From contig JASJZC010000007.1 of NCBI GenBank assembly GCA_037178855.1, positions 1,302,001-1,366,000 on the forward strand: a stretch of DNA of 64,000 bases, read 5' to 3'. Positions 23,737-36,247 of this stretch are shown piece by piece. The translations under genes were made by a program, and so were the position numbers. Below the pieces are notes generated by a model. That model was given only the letters and a program-made list of their open reading frames with translations, ran no database searches and had not been told where the DNA came from. The stretch comes from Oscheius sp. JU75 (taxonomy: Eukaryota; Nematoda; Chromadorea; Rhabditida; Rhabditidae). The number at the start of each line of letters is the position of its first letter. Position 1 is the first letter of the stretch.

Positions 23737-26700
23737 ATGTCACCGTCAGTAATCGAGATGTTAACAGCTCAACGGATGCTCGATCTGGAGGAGCCGTTGG
23801 TGAGAGACAAGAAAAAGATGACCTTTTTTAAAACGCCGAAGATTGGATCGAAAAGGCAACGAAATAGACTCGTTCAAAAACAGGTATCATATGTTCCTTT
23901 GCTCACAAATTGATGAACTTCAGGGCATTTGTAACATCTCACTGAAGAATGTACCTAAGCAACGAAGGAAATACTTTAGGTAAATCTTCATATTTTGTTT
24001 GCTTGGTTCTGTGTCTGTCTCAGAAGCAGCTTTATGTTTAATTGAAGCCAAATACTAGACAGCGTATCATTAGGAAAGAAGCCATCGTGCTCAAAGATGT
24101 TAATGCAGCGAAAATGAGCATCTGAATAATCCTGAAGTTTCCTCAATCGGCATCTATAAACAGCGCCCTCCAATCTAAACATATCGCATATGGGAGCAAA
24201 TTGAGAGCATCGATAAGCCATTTTATCTTATAAAAAATAAGTTTTCACCCGTATGACAGGGCCTTCAGCTCTTAGGTATGATGAATCGGATTACACCTTC
24301 CGCGTCGTGAGCACCCTCTTCTGCATCTCCCACTGACCTTCAACATCTCCCGAGGGCATGCGAAAAACACGGCTAGAGGCTTCCTATTCGTAATGGGGAA
24401 TGTTTTTCGCATCTGTCATAGGGGAACACTCAATTCTAGTAGGGCACAGACAGTGATTGACTACAAAAACTAGATCAAGATGTTAAGACTGTCTTAGATA
24501 AAAGTCCTTTAAAACTTCAATAGGATACCACTGAGTATTTCAAACTATTAGTTTAATGCAGTCAGCTGCTCTGTCTGTTCCTGTCTCTACGTTGGATCCT
24601 ATCAAGTGCTTAGGTATGAAGAAAACTTCAGGACTTCAAAATATGAAAAGAAACAGCCGAACACGGGTAGTTTCAGGTCCGGATGTCCGGATGCGGGGTA
24701 CAGAAACAGTTTAAAGGAAAATTAACAAGTGGACAGTGCAGCAGGATGATACATAAAATAGATAAATAAATTCACAAAGATAGCCATTCAAACAAAGTTT
24801 TCAGTGACATTTTCACAACTGTCATCGAAATGCAATGGAGGTGGTGTCTCTTTTTCTTCTCCCTCAGTTTTTTCATCAGCTGGACACTGTTTGCCTGTTG
24901 TTATTATCAAATTGGAAAGTAAGATTCTTGTTTCTATACTGTTCATTATGAACCTAACAGATTTCACGGCGACATGGAACAGGCCAACAACATTTCCTGG
25001 ACTCCGTGTATTGTTAATGGCAACGGCTATCTAAACAACTTCATTTTCAGTTTTACTACTCAAACAACAATAGGTAACGTAGATTAAGCCAAACTGTGAG
25101 ATTTTTCTTGCAGGATATGGATTTCGGTACCCTACGGATCAATGTACAATACTGGTAGTAGCTATGTGTGTTCAATTTATGTGGGGAGTTATGACTCAGG
25201 TAAGGCTGTGCGTATTTCACGGACGTCTCAACTTTTAGACGCTGATGGCTGGAATCATTTTTGCCAAGCTGGCCAGACCGATAAAGAGAGCAGCGACGTT
25301 GATATTTAGCAAAAACGCAGTAAGTTATGGTTGTCTGTCTGTCTCTGTCAAACAGCAAAATTTACCAATTATGTCTGATTTGAGTTATTTAAACTGCTTT
25401 TGACTCATTACGTCATATGTACCTCAAATGACTACCATTATGACGAGTTCACGAAAAGAACGATTTCAATTGCAGGTCATTTGTCTCCGTGATGGCAAGC
25501 TGTGCCTGCTTTTCCGAGTGGGCGACATGCGAAAAAGTAGTCTAGCCGAGGCTCACATCAGATTACAAGTAAGTTTTATTGAATTAAACGAAAATATGAA
25601 AACACTCGTGATCAGTACTCGTGAAATGAACACACAAAAGGGGACAGGATGGATAAGAAATTATGAAATAACCTGCTGCGGAGAGTCTTTTTTTGTCTCG
25701 TGTATCGTCGAGGCAAGAATCAAAACTCCTATGACTATCAAAATGATGACCACGACGAGGAGACAACATCGTCGGAAGAAGTGATGGTTGTCCTTTTGCC
25801 TCATGATTTCTGAAATTTGGGATTTCGAGACAAAGACGAAAGACAACGACGCGGACTTTTAACAAAAAGTTAAATTTTGACGCGGACAGGTTCGAACTTA
25901 CGGCTACTATTATGAATAAAATAATGAGTATGGCAGCAACCCCTCCAACAACTGCCGCGCAAAAAGACATTCGGGACTTGTAACAACAAATGTCTGCTTC
26001 ATCTTGGTTGAAAGAGTCTGGAAGATGTAGAATCGTGATTGTTTGAATTTGCAAAGAACTTATAGAATTACATAGATACTATAGCAGCTTTAGTGGTACT
26101 TAGCATTGTTTCACAACTTTTGTTTAAGACTGATGCGTTCGTCCCATATTTTAGATTTTACCAAAAGTATTAAGTGAATGACTTACCATGTAAAGGCGGC
26201 CTGTTCGGAGTTTCCAAGGGGACATCAGGTGAAAAACTGACGCCTTTTTTGATGCTATCATTCCCATTTTTGGCCTGCTTGAGACTCGATTGTAAAGGCC
26301 TAAACAGTGGTGTCTATCGAATAAGACGAAAAAGCTCACCTAGAGTTGGGGCTTCCTGTTCGATTGGCGATTCCGTTTGCTGTCTGTGGCCTATCTGGAT
26401 CACACTTCTCTATATCCACAGGTGGCATTCTGAAAGATCCACAGTAAACAATGTGTTAAGATAAATTCCATGGAAAACGGAAGTCGGAAAGGTGTCATGC
26501 GGGGAAATACTTGAAAATGTGGGGAAGAGAGAAGCGCGAGGAAGGCACCCCAGCAACTGAATAATCAGTAATTATGATAGAAGAGACGATTTCAGATGAT
26601 TAAGAGATGTGTGACCTACGAGGGAGAATTACTACCTTTCCACCAATTTGACATGGACGTCGGGTGAGTACCGTATCATAGTTGTGATAGTAGTGACTGC

Positions 26701-29700
26701 TGCGCACGACTGGCGAAGACTGGGTGTCTGGCGATGGCGAGCAGGAGAGATCATGATCAAGCTGCATAGAAAACATTCCTGCTTTTTACTTGGATAAGTG
26801 CTTAAAAGGAAACAGCCCAACTACCTGATCCAGACTAGAAGATTTCAAAGAGAGAAAGGCAATTCATTTCCTAATGACGTAAAAATTTAGCTTTGAAAGC
26901 GATGTGTAAACTTAAAAACACACTATTTTAGCCTTTGTGAGGTAGTGAAGCTTTGTGAAAAAGAGTGAAATTGCTAGTTGCTTAAATAAATAGATGAGCT
27001 CAAAGAGTGTGTGAGAAGAAAACTGTTCTGATCGACAAGGAGACAGTGCCTGTTTCCGTGTAACAGAATCCACGAGGTGTTAGCTCTATGTCAAATAGCG
27101 AAAGAACTCAACAAATAGCTTCCTCTCCCGGATAGAGGGTTAATTCGTAGATGAGGCGAAACAAATACTCGTTCTGATGTGTGGGGCTAGGATAATAATT
27201 GACGTTTTTGAAGGTGAAAAATGGTAATAAACAGCTTTTTGGCATGTTTTCGACAGGGAAACAACTGCGACGGGAGCAAATCAAATAATCTCCTGCAGAA
27301 AAGAAGCTACTGAGAATGGGGACATAATGATGAAGTTGAGCGCAAGACGATAAGACCATTTCTTTTGATCACCTAGCTTTAATGAGGGGGACACCAGAAA
27401 CTAAAAGTCTATTGTCCGGGAATTATACAGATTCCACGAAAGTTTAGCTACCAAGAAGTATTGACAAGCAGATACGACTTGCATTGTTAGCTAACCGGCT
27501 TGACAGAACCTGCCATCCTACGAAGTCCCAAACAAATTACTTGTAATGAGTGGTTATCATCACAAGATCATGTTTTAGGCTCGAGTTTCAAGCTAAAACA
27601 ACAATTATACTTTCATGAGTGGGTGGAAGTTTAGCTAGTACATCTACTAAAGAGACTTTTAGGTACGATGCAGGCCTGGACAGAGTTTTTGTCATTTGGC
27701 CAATAACGATATGCCATGAGATTGATGAAAACAGTCCATTGTACGACATTGGAAAGGATGATTTGAAAAGCGCAAAATTTGAAATCATAGGTGAGTGAAT
27801 TATAAACTAAACTATTTAAAAAAAATTTCCAGCAATTTTGGAAGGAGTAGTGGAAAGTGTGGGCTCAACTACGCAGGCTAGGACAAGCTATCTTCCGAAC
27901 GAAATTCTTTGGGGAAAACGGTAGGATTTATTGCCTTTTTGCAAAGGACCAAAGGCAAAATGTGGAAGCCAAAGAGCGTGAGTCCAGATGAAATCATATT
28001 CAGACGGGCTCTCTGAAGAACACACTTCAGGTGAAGGGCACTTGGAAGGCGAACAATTGATCTCACTATGAAGAGAGGGATTAACCTCTGTCTCAGCTTA
28101 AAATAACATTGAAAGTCTGTGTCTAAATGTTTCGAAAGTCGTGAGCGGCAGTATCTGGATCACTACTTTGGATAGCAATGCTAGAGGCAGAAAATAGTGT
28201 CCCAGCAACAGTCTGGAGATGTTTTTAGACTCGCCATCTTTAAACGACCATAAAAAGTTTGTAGCAATACTGCAAGTTTTTGGCTCTTTGTAAGAAGAAA
28301 CCACCTATTCTTTCGAAGAATAGTCAAAATATGCGAGATTTCGAAATACTCACGAACTGAGCTGTAGAGGAAAACATGGTGCTTGTTTCCCACCACCTTT
28401 TGGTCAAGGAAAACGATGTGACCGGTTCAGGAAAGTTTTAAAAACAAAACAAGCTTTCAATGTGCCAAAAAAAAGATAAAATAACAAGAGGATTTTTTTT
28501 AGTAGAGACCAGACATTCAGGTTTGAAAAACTTGTGCACTACAAGAAAGAAAACGGCCAATACAACATCGACTTTGGAAAATTCCACAATGTCTACGATG
28601 TCAACACGCCGAGCTACAGTGCAAAGGAGATAGATGACTTGAGGGTGGGTGAACAGGGGATTAGCATGGAAGTACGTAGCTTTCTGACACAGATGAGACT
28701 TGTAGTACTATAGGTGGTTTAGTGGGGATAATTTAAGATTCATCAAGTCCTAAATTTAGTGGGGGATAATTTAAGATTCATCAAGTCCTAATGTTTGGAA
28801 GCCTGTGAAACAGCCCCCTACGTAGCTTATACCATTTTGGAGTAATAAAAAAAGGAGAACGATGGAAAAAAAGGAGTCTAGCTAACGAAACTTTTTGGCA
28901 AGAATCATTTTCGTAGCAAATTGCCATGATTGATGATCCCGTTTTGATGATAAGCGTCGGCAAAACCACAACATGGCGACGTGATTTGTTGACAGGTCGC
29001 ATCATTCCTCATGTGGTAGAGCAGCACAGAAAACATGTGTTGAAAGATGTTGAATGAAGGAACGGAAAAGGTACGGTACAGAGAAAGAACTGAATTTCTC
29101 ACTCAACACGATTTGATTGCTTTCTGAACGTGAAGGTTATGAGAGAAATTCATGAAAATGCCTATAGAAAGGTAGTTTTAGAGCAAAAATATGGCAATAT
29201 ATGATATCAGCAAACTTTTTCTGATACTTAGGGTAGCAGATCTTTCTGCTAACTTTCAAAAGCTTCTTGACTTCGTAATGCCAAATATTACCAGGTGTTC
29301 ACAAATCTGTGAAAAATATAACAGTACAGGTTTCAGAAGCGGGGGGAATTTGACGAGTCTCTCTATCAGATGTACCCGCCAACGGAATCGCGCACCATAT
29401 GTATGATTGGAGAGGACATGGACAGCCCGAGGGCAAACTCCATTGCAGACTCCAATCCAGTCCCCCAGGTAGCTTTGCTTTTATTCTTTAGACATACTGC
29501 ATGTTTAATTGCGCAGCCGAAAAGCTTAATTGGCCTTGTGCCTATGCTATTCGTAGAATAGCGGCTGGCTTCAATTGTGGGGCTTGTACCGGTGGATGAG
29601 GTGAAACCGAAACCAGAAATCATCGGCTTAGTAATTATTTTTGGGGGAGAGTTGCTGCAGAAACATGCGAGCTGTTTGAAACATCCAGGCTTTCGCTGCT

Positions 29701-32521
29701 CGGAGAGTACCTCAATTTTGTCTTAGTTTTTGAGATCCAGAGAAAGACAGTTGTAGTTTCAAAAGATTATTGTTAGGAAAGACTTAAGCGGAAGTATGAT
29801 AACTACGCATAGAACCGATTTTTAAAACTATTGGTTTAACCTTTAACTTTTCTCAGTAACAACTAACAGATACGGTCTATGAGGAATCATATTTTCACTT
29901 TTCTTTCACATTTCAATTCTCATTTTTTCATTTTAAAAGATTCGGTACTGCAAAAGTTTTCACTATGCAATAAGAGGAACAGGGGACTTCAAAAACGTAT
30001 TATTTAATATTGAAAGAAATTACTTTGTTCTGTTTTTTTCCATTTAAGTTTGACTCAAAAAGCTCACAAAATACCAGGGAAAGACCAGTCCGGATGACTA
30101 GATACTAGACACGAGAACAGTTGTTTGACACGCTCGCTCTCTTCGCGCCATAATAATTGCCTTCGGACAGTTTTGACAGAAATGACCCCGCTATCCGAAT
30201 ATTTGTCAACTTTTTACAGATACAAATATTACGACGTGACAGCGACGAGGATCCGGATCTGGGAGAAGAAAGCATGGAATTGGTAAGTCGGTTTTCTGGA
30301 GTCAATTAGGTCCCAATGATGGAACTAATTCTACCCTCTGACGCCTCAACGATTGGAATTAGCCTACGGAATCGGGAGAAAGATAAATCCGGCGGTGTAG
30401 GAGCAGTCAGATTAGATTAATTTTGTGGTATTCGGGAAACGTTGTTTGTAAGCAGTTTTTGGGAAATGATGGGCTTGAAAGCAAAAGAGCTACCGTCTTG
30501 AACACACCGAAAGTACCGTTACCGCTCTTGGTAGACAGGAAAGGAACTTTGAAAGCTATGATCACCCTGTAATTTGGTGCGGTCTTTACCCTAACATGTT
30601 TTCCAACTAGTAAAGTTGATTTCCGTGTTTGCTGCAAGCCAGACTGTCTATTTTGAACGGGATCCAATTGTTACGGTCGGTATTCATAGACACCTTCCCA
30701 CGCGATATTAGATGTAGAAACTAGTGCAGTGCTATATTGAGAAAACAACTTTTCCACACTCACGATGTGGAAGGAATGGGCTCTTTTTCTTCATTCTTCT
30801 CTAAAACGTAGTCTTCGTAAAAGGGCGAGGAGCGAACTTTTGCAGTACCGGGTCTGAAATTTGATGGGACTTAGCAAAACATGTTTTACCTTTTCCAAGC
30901 CCATTTTCTATCCCCGTCGAGTCGTTTCATTGGTAAACTTTGAGGTTCCAAAGCTTCGGGGCCAACCATCAGCAGTTTTTGGCATTCAAAAGTTCTAACC
31001 TCCTGATTCTAATAGAAATCCAGTCGTTTTGTCCTGTTCCAATCAGCATGCAGAAGACAAAAAGAAGATGAATGAAACGATCTGACCAAAGTCTCAATCG
31101 TAGAGCAGTTGAGTGCTGAAGAAAGTCTGTTTTGACTGAGACTAGCCGTGTACTAAAACATGGCATTGAAGAGAGTAAAAAGTTGTAATTTGGGGAAAGA
31201 AGTGCACCTTGAATCAGACGGAAGGTGTCTAATGACGTGAAGCGTAGTAGTGACAAATGAAATCTCATGTGTGACCACACATGTGATTCAGGTCGTTCGT
31301 TAAGTATTGCAAAATCAGTTGTCAGGACTTGTAGCTATTAGGTACAACCTAAAAAACGCTTGTAATTGCAGCTAAAATAGTTAGCGGCTAGTGGATGTGT
31401 CCTAAAACAGATATCACGTCACTTATAACGATATCAGCGATTAGAGCACTTTAGAGAGAACCGAATTCGAGCTTGGACAACTTTTCGAGCAAGGTTATTG
31501 ATCAGTTTGAAAGCGAACATAAATAGAAAAAAATAGAAAAGTTTTGCTTGTTTTCTTTTTGACCCACACAGCGTAAAATTAGACACGTGAGAAAAGAAGC
31601 AAACTGAGCCAGCGTCTCAAACAAAAGTTGTTTTTATACGCTTCAATTGTGGAAGACGAGAAGAGTAAATAGAATTTATGGAAGTTGAAAAATAGCCATT
31701 AGTGAACAATATCCCTGTCTGGAAACTGTTCTCTATGCGATTATTTGCATATACCTGAACTTGGGATGATAGAACTTAACTGGCTGGAAAAAAAGGAATG
31801 AAAAATAAATATGCAAATATGCGAAGATTTTGCGCAACTTCCCCAGGATACGAGGATGTACGTCGGCGTCAACAAGATGCTTTGAGCTATATATAAACCA
31901 GACCGCGTTTTTGAAATGAGGAGCTTGAACGAGGAAAACGCATCAGGCCAAAGCATGGGAAAATGGGTTATCAGTAGTGCTATCATCGTTGCGATTTCAT
32001 GAAAAATTTCTATCAAAGATTTGGAATATTATCAGGCGTAAAAAATTACTGTAGTTTTCTCGGAAATGAAATCGAAGTCTAAAAAATTTTAATTACGGCA
32101 AGATTTGTTCTGGGGGAGGAGGTGAAGAGAGAATGTGACGCTGCATGAGAAGCTCTAATTACTTCCATAGAAGTCTATCGCGATCACAATCTTACCTATT
32201 CAGTTATTCGAAACAAAAAAATTTAAAAACTTTCCAGGTTGATCTCGGTATCCACAAGCAGTCGGTGCGTTCAGCGTCGCCAGTGGCACTTCTCGGTACA
32301 AATCACAAGACCTCATGCATTCGACGAGGTACATTTATCATTTAATTTTTCTGCCCTCTTGAATCTGTTTAGGCCTCTTTCAGGGCCACAGACATGTAAT
32401 TTGTTCCGTTTCAGCAAGCACTGTGCCCCAAGCGGCTCAGGGCGAGTCGTCCACCAGTTCCTCTGACGTCGAGTTTGATTCCGAAACAGCGCAGACATAT
32501 AGGGGAAGCGTTTTTGTGTGA
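23737..32521 (+). CDS. irk: inward-rectifier potassium channel (Kir), complete
   Basis: Fifteen exons join in frame: 23737-23883, 23924-23979, 24805-24918, 24961-25073, 25114-25199, 25239-25319, 25476-25568, 26596-26663, 27663-27790, 27833-27920, 28503-28644, 29337-29468, 30220-30282, 32238-32328 and 32415-32521, giving 502 residues. In order: Kir N-terminal K-Q-G-I-C-N-I; the slide helix D-I-F-T-T; M1; H-G-D (108-110); pore helix and filter T-I-G-Y-G (142-146); M2; the PIP2-contact stretch A-R-P-I-K-R (184-189); then the cytoplasmic domain with [34 protein letters not shown] and T-P-x-Y-S-A-K-E. It should conduct K+ into cells near rest and set membrane potential. Gln172 replaces the rectification-controller Asp, and Thr138 the pore-helix Glu. 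The tail ends S-V-F-V, a class II PDZ-type ligand. The channel identity is very secure; exons 13-15 are weaker. Confidence 0.95.
25661..26428 (-). CDS. small membrane protein gene nested in a Kir intron
   Basis: On the strand opposite the Kir channel, wholly within Kir intron 7, exons 26340-26428, 26187-26236 and 25902-26017 join in frame. The ATG is one base after CTTTCAG, a likely trans-splice acceptor. The product has a polar, Pro-rich N-terminus, a D-I-C-C motif and a hydrophobic segment of about 20 residues. A fourth exon, 25661-25855, adds a second hydrophobic segment beginning R-R-C-C-L-L-V and ends at TAA, but needs the unusual acceptor TTAAAAG. Total 149 residues. The nearby TTTCAG at 25809 would instead give a stop after two codons, or could start a separate 47-residue protein (ATG 25801). 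No family recognised. Confidence 0.6.
28718..28792 (+). repeat. two-copy tandem repeat of 37-38 bases
   Basis: Two adjacent copies begin TTTAGTGGGG and continue through GATAATTTAAGATTCATCAA to CCTAA. They differ by one extra G and the last base. The repeat lies inside a Kir intron just after the exon ending at 28644, so it is a length-variable intronic duplication. Confidence 0.9.
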
Positions 32522-34218
32522 ACTGCCCCCACCCTACATGCCTCCTACCATATAGATAAATAGGTGCACTTTTCTCCTCTCGCTCTCGCACTTCACATCT
32601 TAATACTAACAATTCAATTCTTTAAAAGTAAAACTTAACTGGATGAGTATGAGGGATGACGCTAGTTGATAAACATAAATGATGTTCTCAAGACGTTTTG
32701 ACGCATTTTCACGCTGAATTGACTTCGAACAAGATAAGTGAGTAAGAACGGGCTTGAGCTTAATTCTAACATAACGTCGCTCTTGGTAAAAAGCGTAATA
32801 TAGATTGTGTCGAAGAAAAGAATTTTATTTGGCCAAAAACAGTTTTCGGTATTGAATAGGCTAATTTTTCTTTAAGAAGCGTCATCAAGTTGCATTCATG
32901 TTTGGCAGCAGCTTTATGTTAAACGTATATGTGCGGATTGAAACCAACCATCATAGCCAAACCACGCTAATTTTGTAAGGAGTGTTACAGCCTGAAATCT
33001 TCTCTCTTTTGGCGCTCAACCTGATGCAAAAAGCCTATTGCAGTTAAAACAAAATCTAACGAAAGTACCGTGCTTCAGAACTCTTGAAAACTATTGTAGT
33101 GAACAAGAGTGTATTCTTGAACTCGTATTAAACTTTTGTATGTTTTTAGTGGGATGGCGAAAGATCAGCGCTCCTGAAGGTAACATGTCGATGATGTTCA
33201 AAACGCATGACAAGCATGATCTTTAGAAGTTCTCATATCTTCAAAACTAAAACATGAACTGCATAAAAATATTTTTCTCATGCCCCCAATATTGCATCCT
33301 CTAGAATCTCTTGCTCTCTGCTTTGCTTAAAACCACAAACTTCTATTTATGTTCTTTCCTCTCCCCTGGCTTTACTTCTCAGTTTGGTAGACACGTGGAT
33401 TGATTTGTGTAGTTTTAAATGCCATAATTTTAGTTTCAGGAAGCTCCACGGTGAGTGTGGCTCTTCATGGCTGAACGAAGGATATTTTGTCTCAAAACTT
33501 CTACCCTTCATCGTCATAATTATTGTGATTTCCCAGTGATATATCAGATCGTGTAGTATCTCCAGTGTTTTTAAAAAGTTTGCTCATATCATTACTGTTA
33601 CTATCGCTAGCTTTTTTCTGGGTACGGTATGTAACAATTATTATTGACTTCAAACTCCTCGCTTGTGTCAGTTACCATGTCGGTTCGAATAAAGTTTATC
33701 GCCAAAGTACGGCGCAATGGTTTCTGTGACGGACTCTGTTTGTTTGTTCGTATGTTTGTCCGAGGCCACGAAACAGAAGCGAACCAAATATGTTGTCCAG
33801 AAGTTTTGCTGTCCAGAAACAGTCATTGCTTAAATTGGGTGGCAAGTCAACTTTGGAAGCGCAATAAAACTTGGCTTTTTTCGCAGTAAAGTCACTGGGA
33901 GTCTTCTGTTACTACGAAGCGGTGCAGCGGCCAATACAAACTAAAGGCAAAAGGACGGCGAAGACGTCGGAGACGGCTGGTTTCTCCACTGAAGTTTTAG
34001 ACTACTTAGCCCGAAATGTTGCCATTCCGCCAAAAAATGTCCTCGAAAAATCTTTTCCGATGCACCTGTGTTCAGGAAAAAAAAGCTGAGCCCAGCTGGA
34101 AGAGGCCTCGCCGCATCCTCCAAAGTTGTCGTGCACGCGATATCGCGACAGTCTCTTTCAACTCTGCCGTCTCCCTCTCCTCGCTCTGTCCACACGTGCC
34201 GGAAACAGCATAGCTATT
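32522..34218. other. intergenic region between Kir and the nuclear receptor
   Basis: No supported exon. It holds the 3' untranslated region of Kir at its left end and presumably the promoter of the nuclear receptor at its right end, where 34100-34210 is less AT-rich and T/C-rich. Confidence 0.5.
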
Positions 34219-35690
34219 ATGGCCCTTAAGGTCCATGGTAAGTCTTAGAATGGGCTGTAAAGCAATTTACAGTAACCTAGTTATTGTTTGAATAGCTTTG
34301 TTATTAAACTTTTTATAACACAAAGCAACCAAGTGAAACCGGATAAATCAGAATATGCTCCCAAACTTCAGTTTTTATAAGAATCTTTTCAGAACGCTGC
34401 CGAGTCAACGAGCCGTGTGTTGTTTGTGGCGACTACAGTACCGGGACCCACTATGCAGTTCTCAGCTGTGATGGCTGCTCCGGTTTCTTCAAAGTTAGCC
34501 TGCATTCTTTGTGTCTAGTAATCTATTTCAGAGAGCGATTCGTAAAGAGAAGGTTTTCGTTTGCAAAAATGCAGGGAAGCCTCTAGAAGGAATGTGCGTC
34601 ATAAACAAGGCTCTGAGAAATCAGTGTCCGTTTTGCCGATATCAAAAATGTGTCTCAACAGGAATGCTAGAGGTTTGTTTGGGTCATTTTCTTACAAAAT
34701 CTTAAGGAGAGAGTTCAAACGTACCGAGGACCGCGTGGGCCGCGTATCTTGCAACCAATTTCTCTTAGTCGCAAAACAAAGAAGGATACAGGAGTTGAAA
34801 CTTTTGTGAGTTTCTCATTCGTTTGCTTAACTATGGGTAACTTATAGCCCGACTTGAGTACCCCGTTACCTTTACAAGGAGCACCTTTTCTACCATCTGT
34901 GTCCTGCAAACTGACCGACTTTGCTGCTGCATCCTTCTTCGAGATGTTCATGTGGACCAGATGTCAGATTCAGTTTATTCAACTGCCCCCAGAGCAACAG
35001 GTATGAACTTCACCCTTTGTTTTTACGCGGATGTGTTGTCAATCATCCTCAATGACTCCTATCTCCTAATGTTTACCCTGTCAATCAACGAAAAACAAAC
35101 AAATAGAAACTATTTTTGTGATTATTAAAATTTATCGCAGGAGCACCAATGTCTTCAGATCAGAAGTCTACAGCAATCTTGGCCTGTAATTTTTCTTCTT
35201 CAAAGCCACGAGACCAGAGCAATAACACAAGAGAAACTACTCACCGAAGCTTCGTCCTATTTTCCTATTATTCCAAAACTGGAGGTAAGCGTTGACTGTT
35301 TGCCTAAGATAACTGTTTGCAGGTAGCTGCTGCTTACGAGAAAATCGAAGACTTAAAGTTGGATCATCAAGAAATCTACTTGCTGAAAATGCAGGCTTTG
35401 GTCAACGGGTTTGACTACCAGCTGTCTTGCTACGAAGCTCGTCTGAAACAGGAAGGCTACGGTGCACGCCTCAAACAGTTGGTTTTTGTATATTGTGGGA
35501 TAAGGTCAGTTTCAGATGCCTCGATCTTCTTAATCTTGTCCATGTTCCTGTGGAAAGGGTTCTTTTCAAGCCTCTCATTTCTATAGCCTCAATGTCTCAG
35601 ATGATTGCTGATCTGATCCAGCCTTCTCCGAAAATGATTTCCTTCCTTGTTGGTTACAGTCTCAAGAATTTTGAAGTAGAGAACTATTAA
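34219..35690 (+). CDS. nuclear hormone receptor of the NR2E (tailless/PNR) type
   Basis: Exons 34219-34237, 34393-34493, 34532-34672, 34707-34805, 34848-35000, 35141-35284 and 35323-35481 join in frame. The DNA-binding domain starts at residue 15. Finger one has C-x2-C...C-x2-C with P-box C-D-G-C-S-G-F-F-K, as in tailless and PNR. Finger two has a long D-box (Cys51, Cys62, Cys72, Cys75), then [11 protein letters not shown], close to the tailless V-Q-x-x-R-G-P-R-K-P extension. The ligand-binding domain follows (exons 5-7) and a last segment, 35505-35690, resembles the tailless C-terminus (C-L-D-L-L-N-L-V). Exon 7 and this segment are not connected by a normal intron: only a 23-base gap restores frame. 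The protein should bind DNA and regulate transcription in the nucleus. C. elegans relatives would be nhr-67, fax-1 or nhr-239; I cannot choose. Confidence 0.85.
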
Positions 35691-36247
35691 AAAATAGGGT
35701 TACTTGACTTGTCTAGCTTACTTTCTACGAATTGTACTGCAAAACCAAACTTAATAGCAATTCAATTGACATTACATTATACCGGTCCGAGTGCTTTTCA
35801 CACATTGATCAGCCATTCAATAAATAGTTTTGAGTGAATCAGGTTGTCCTTGTGTAGTCTCCGCGTCGTTTGTTTTACCAATATTTCTTCTGTTATGACT
35901 CGAACTGATGTTCTGTCTCATGCAGTTCTTACTGGCTTACCCTTGTTTTATCTCTGTATAAAATGTGTATGACCCTTCAATCCACAATAGCTAAGACCAA
36001 GTTTCATGAACTATTGCTTAACAACCAGAAGTTAGCTTTGTCTGAAACATAGGCATATTTAAATGTATTATCCACAAATATCACAACTTTCAGGAGAGAC
36101 TCTAAAACAAGATAAGCTCAAAGTTGTATCACAATGACATCACTAAAAATGTCGACAAAAACGGAACCGGGAGTAGACTGATTATGAGGTAAAAGTCAAC
36201 ACGCAAAATCACGTGTCAGCAGAAAGTCTTACAAATGATCATAGGTT
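35691..36247. other. intergenic region between convergent genes
   Basis: Contains the 3' ends of the nuclear receptor (+) and the secreted-protein gene (-). Nothing else is visible. Confidence 0.5.
35819..35824 (+). terminator. polyadenylation signal AATAAA of the nuclear receptor gene
   Basis: AATAAA lies 129 bases after the TAA at 35690. It is the first such hexamer downstream and supports that the frame ending at 35690 is part of the transcript. Confidence 0.5.

Noticed and set aside
29542-29595. Possible extra Kir exon (after TTCGTAG at 29559)
   Set aside because: Its length would break the phase between exons 12 and 13, which join cleanly without it, and its Trp-rich translation does not resemble a Kir tail.
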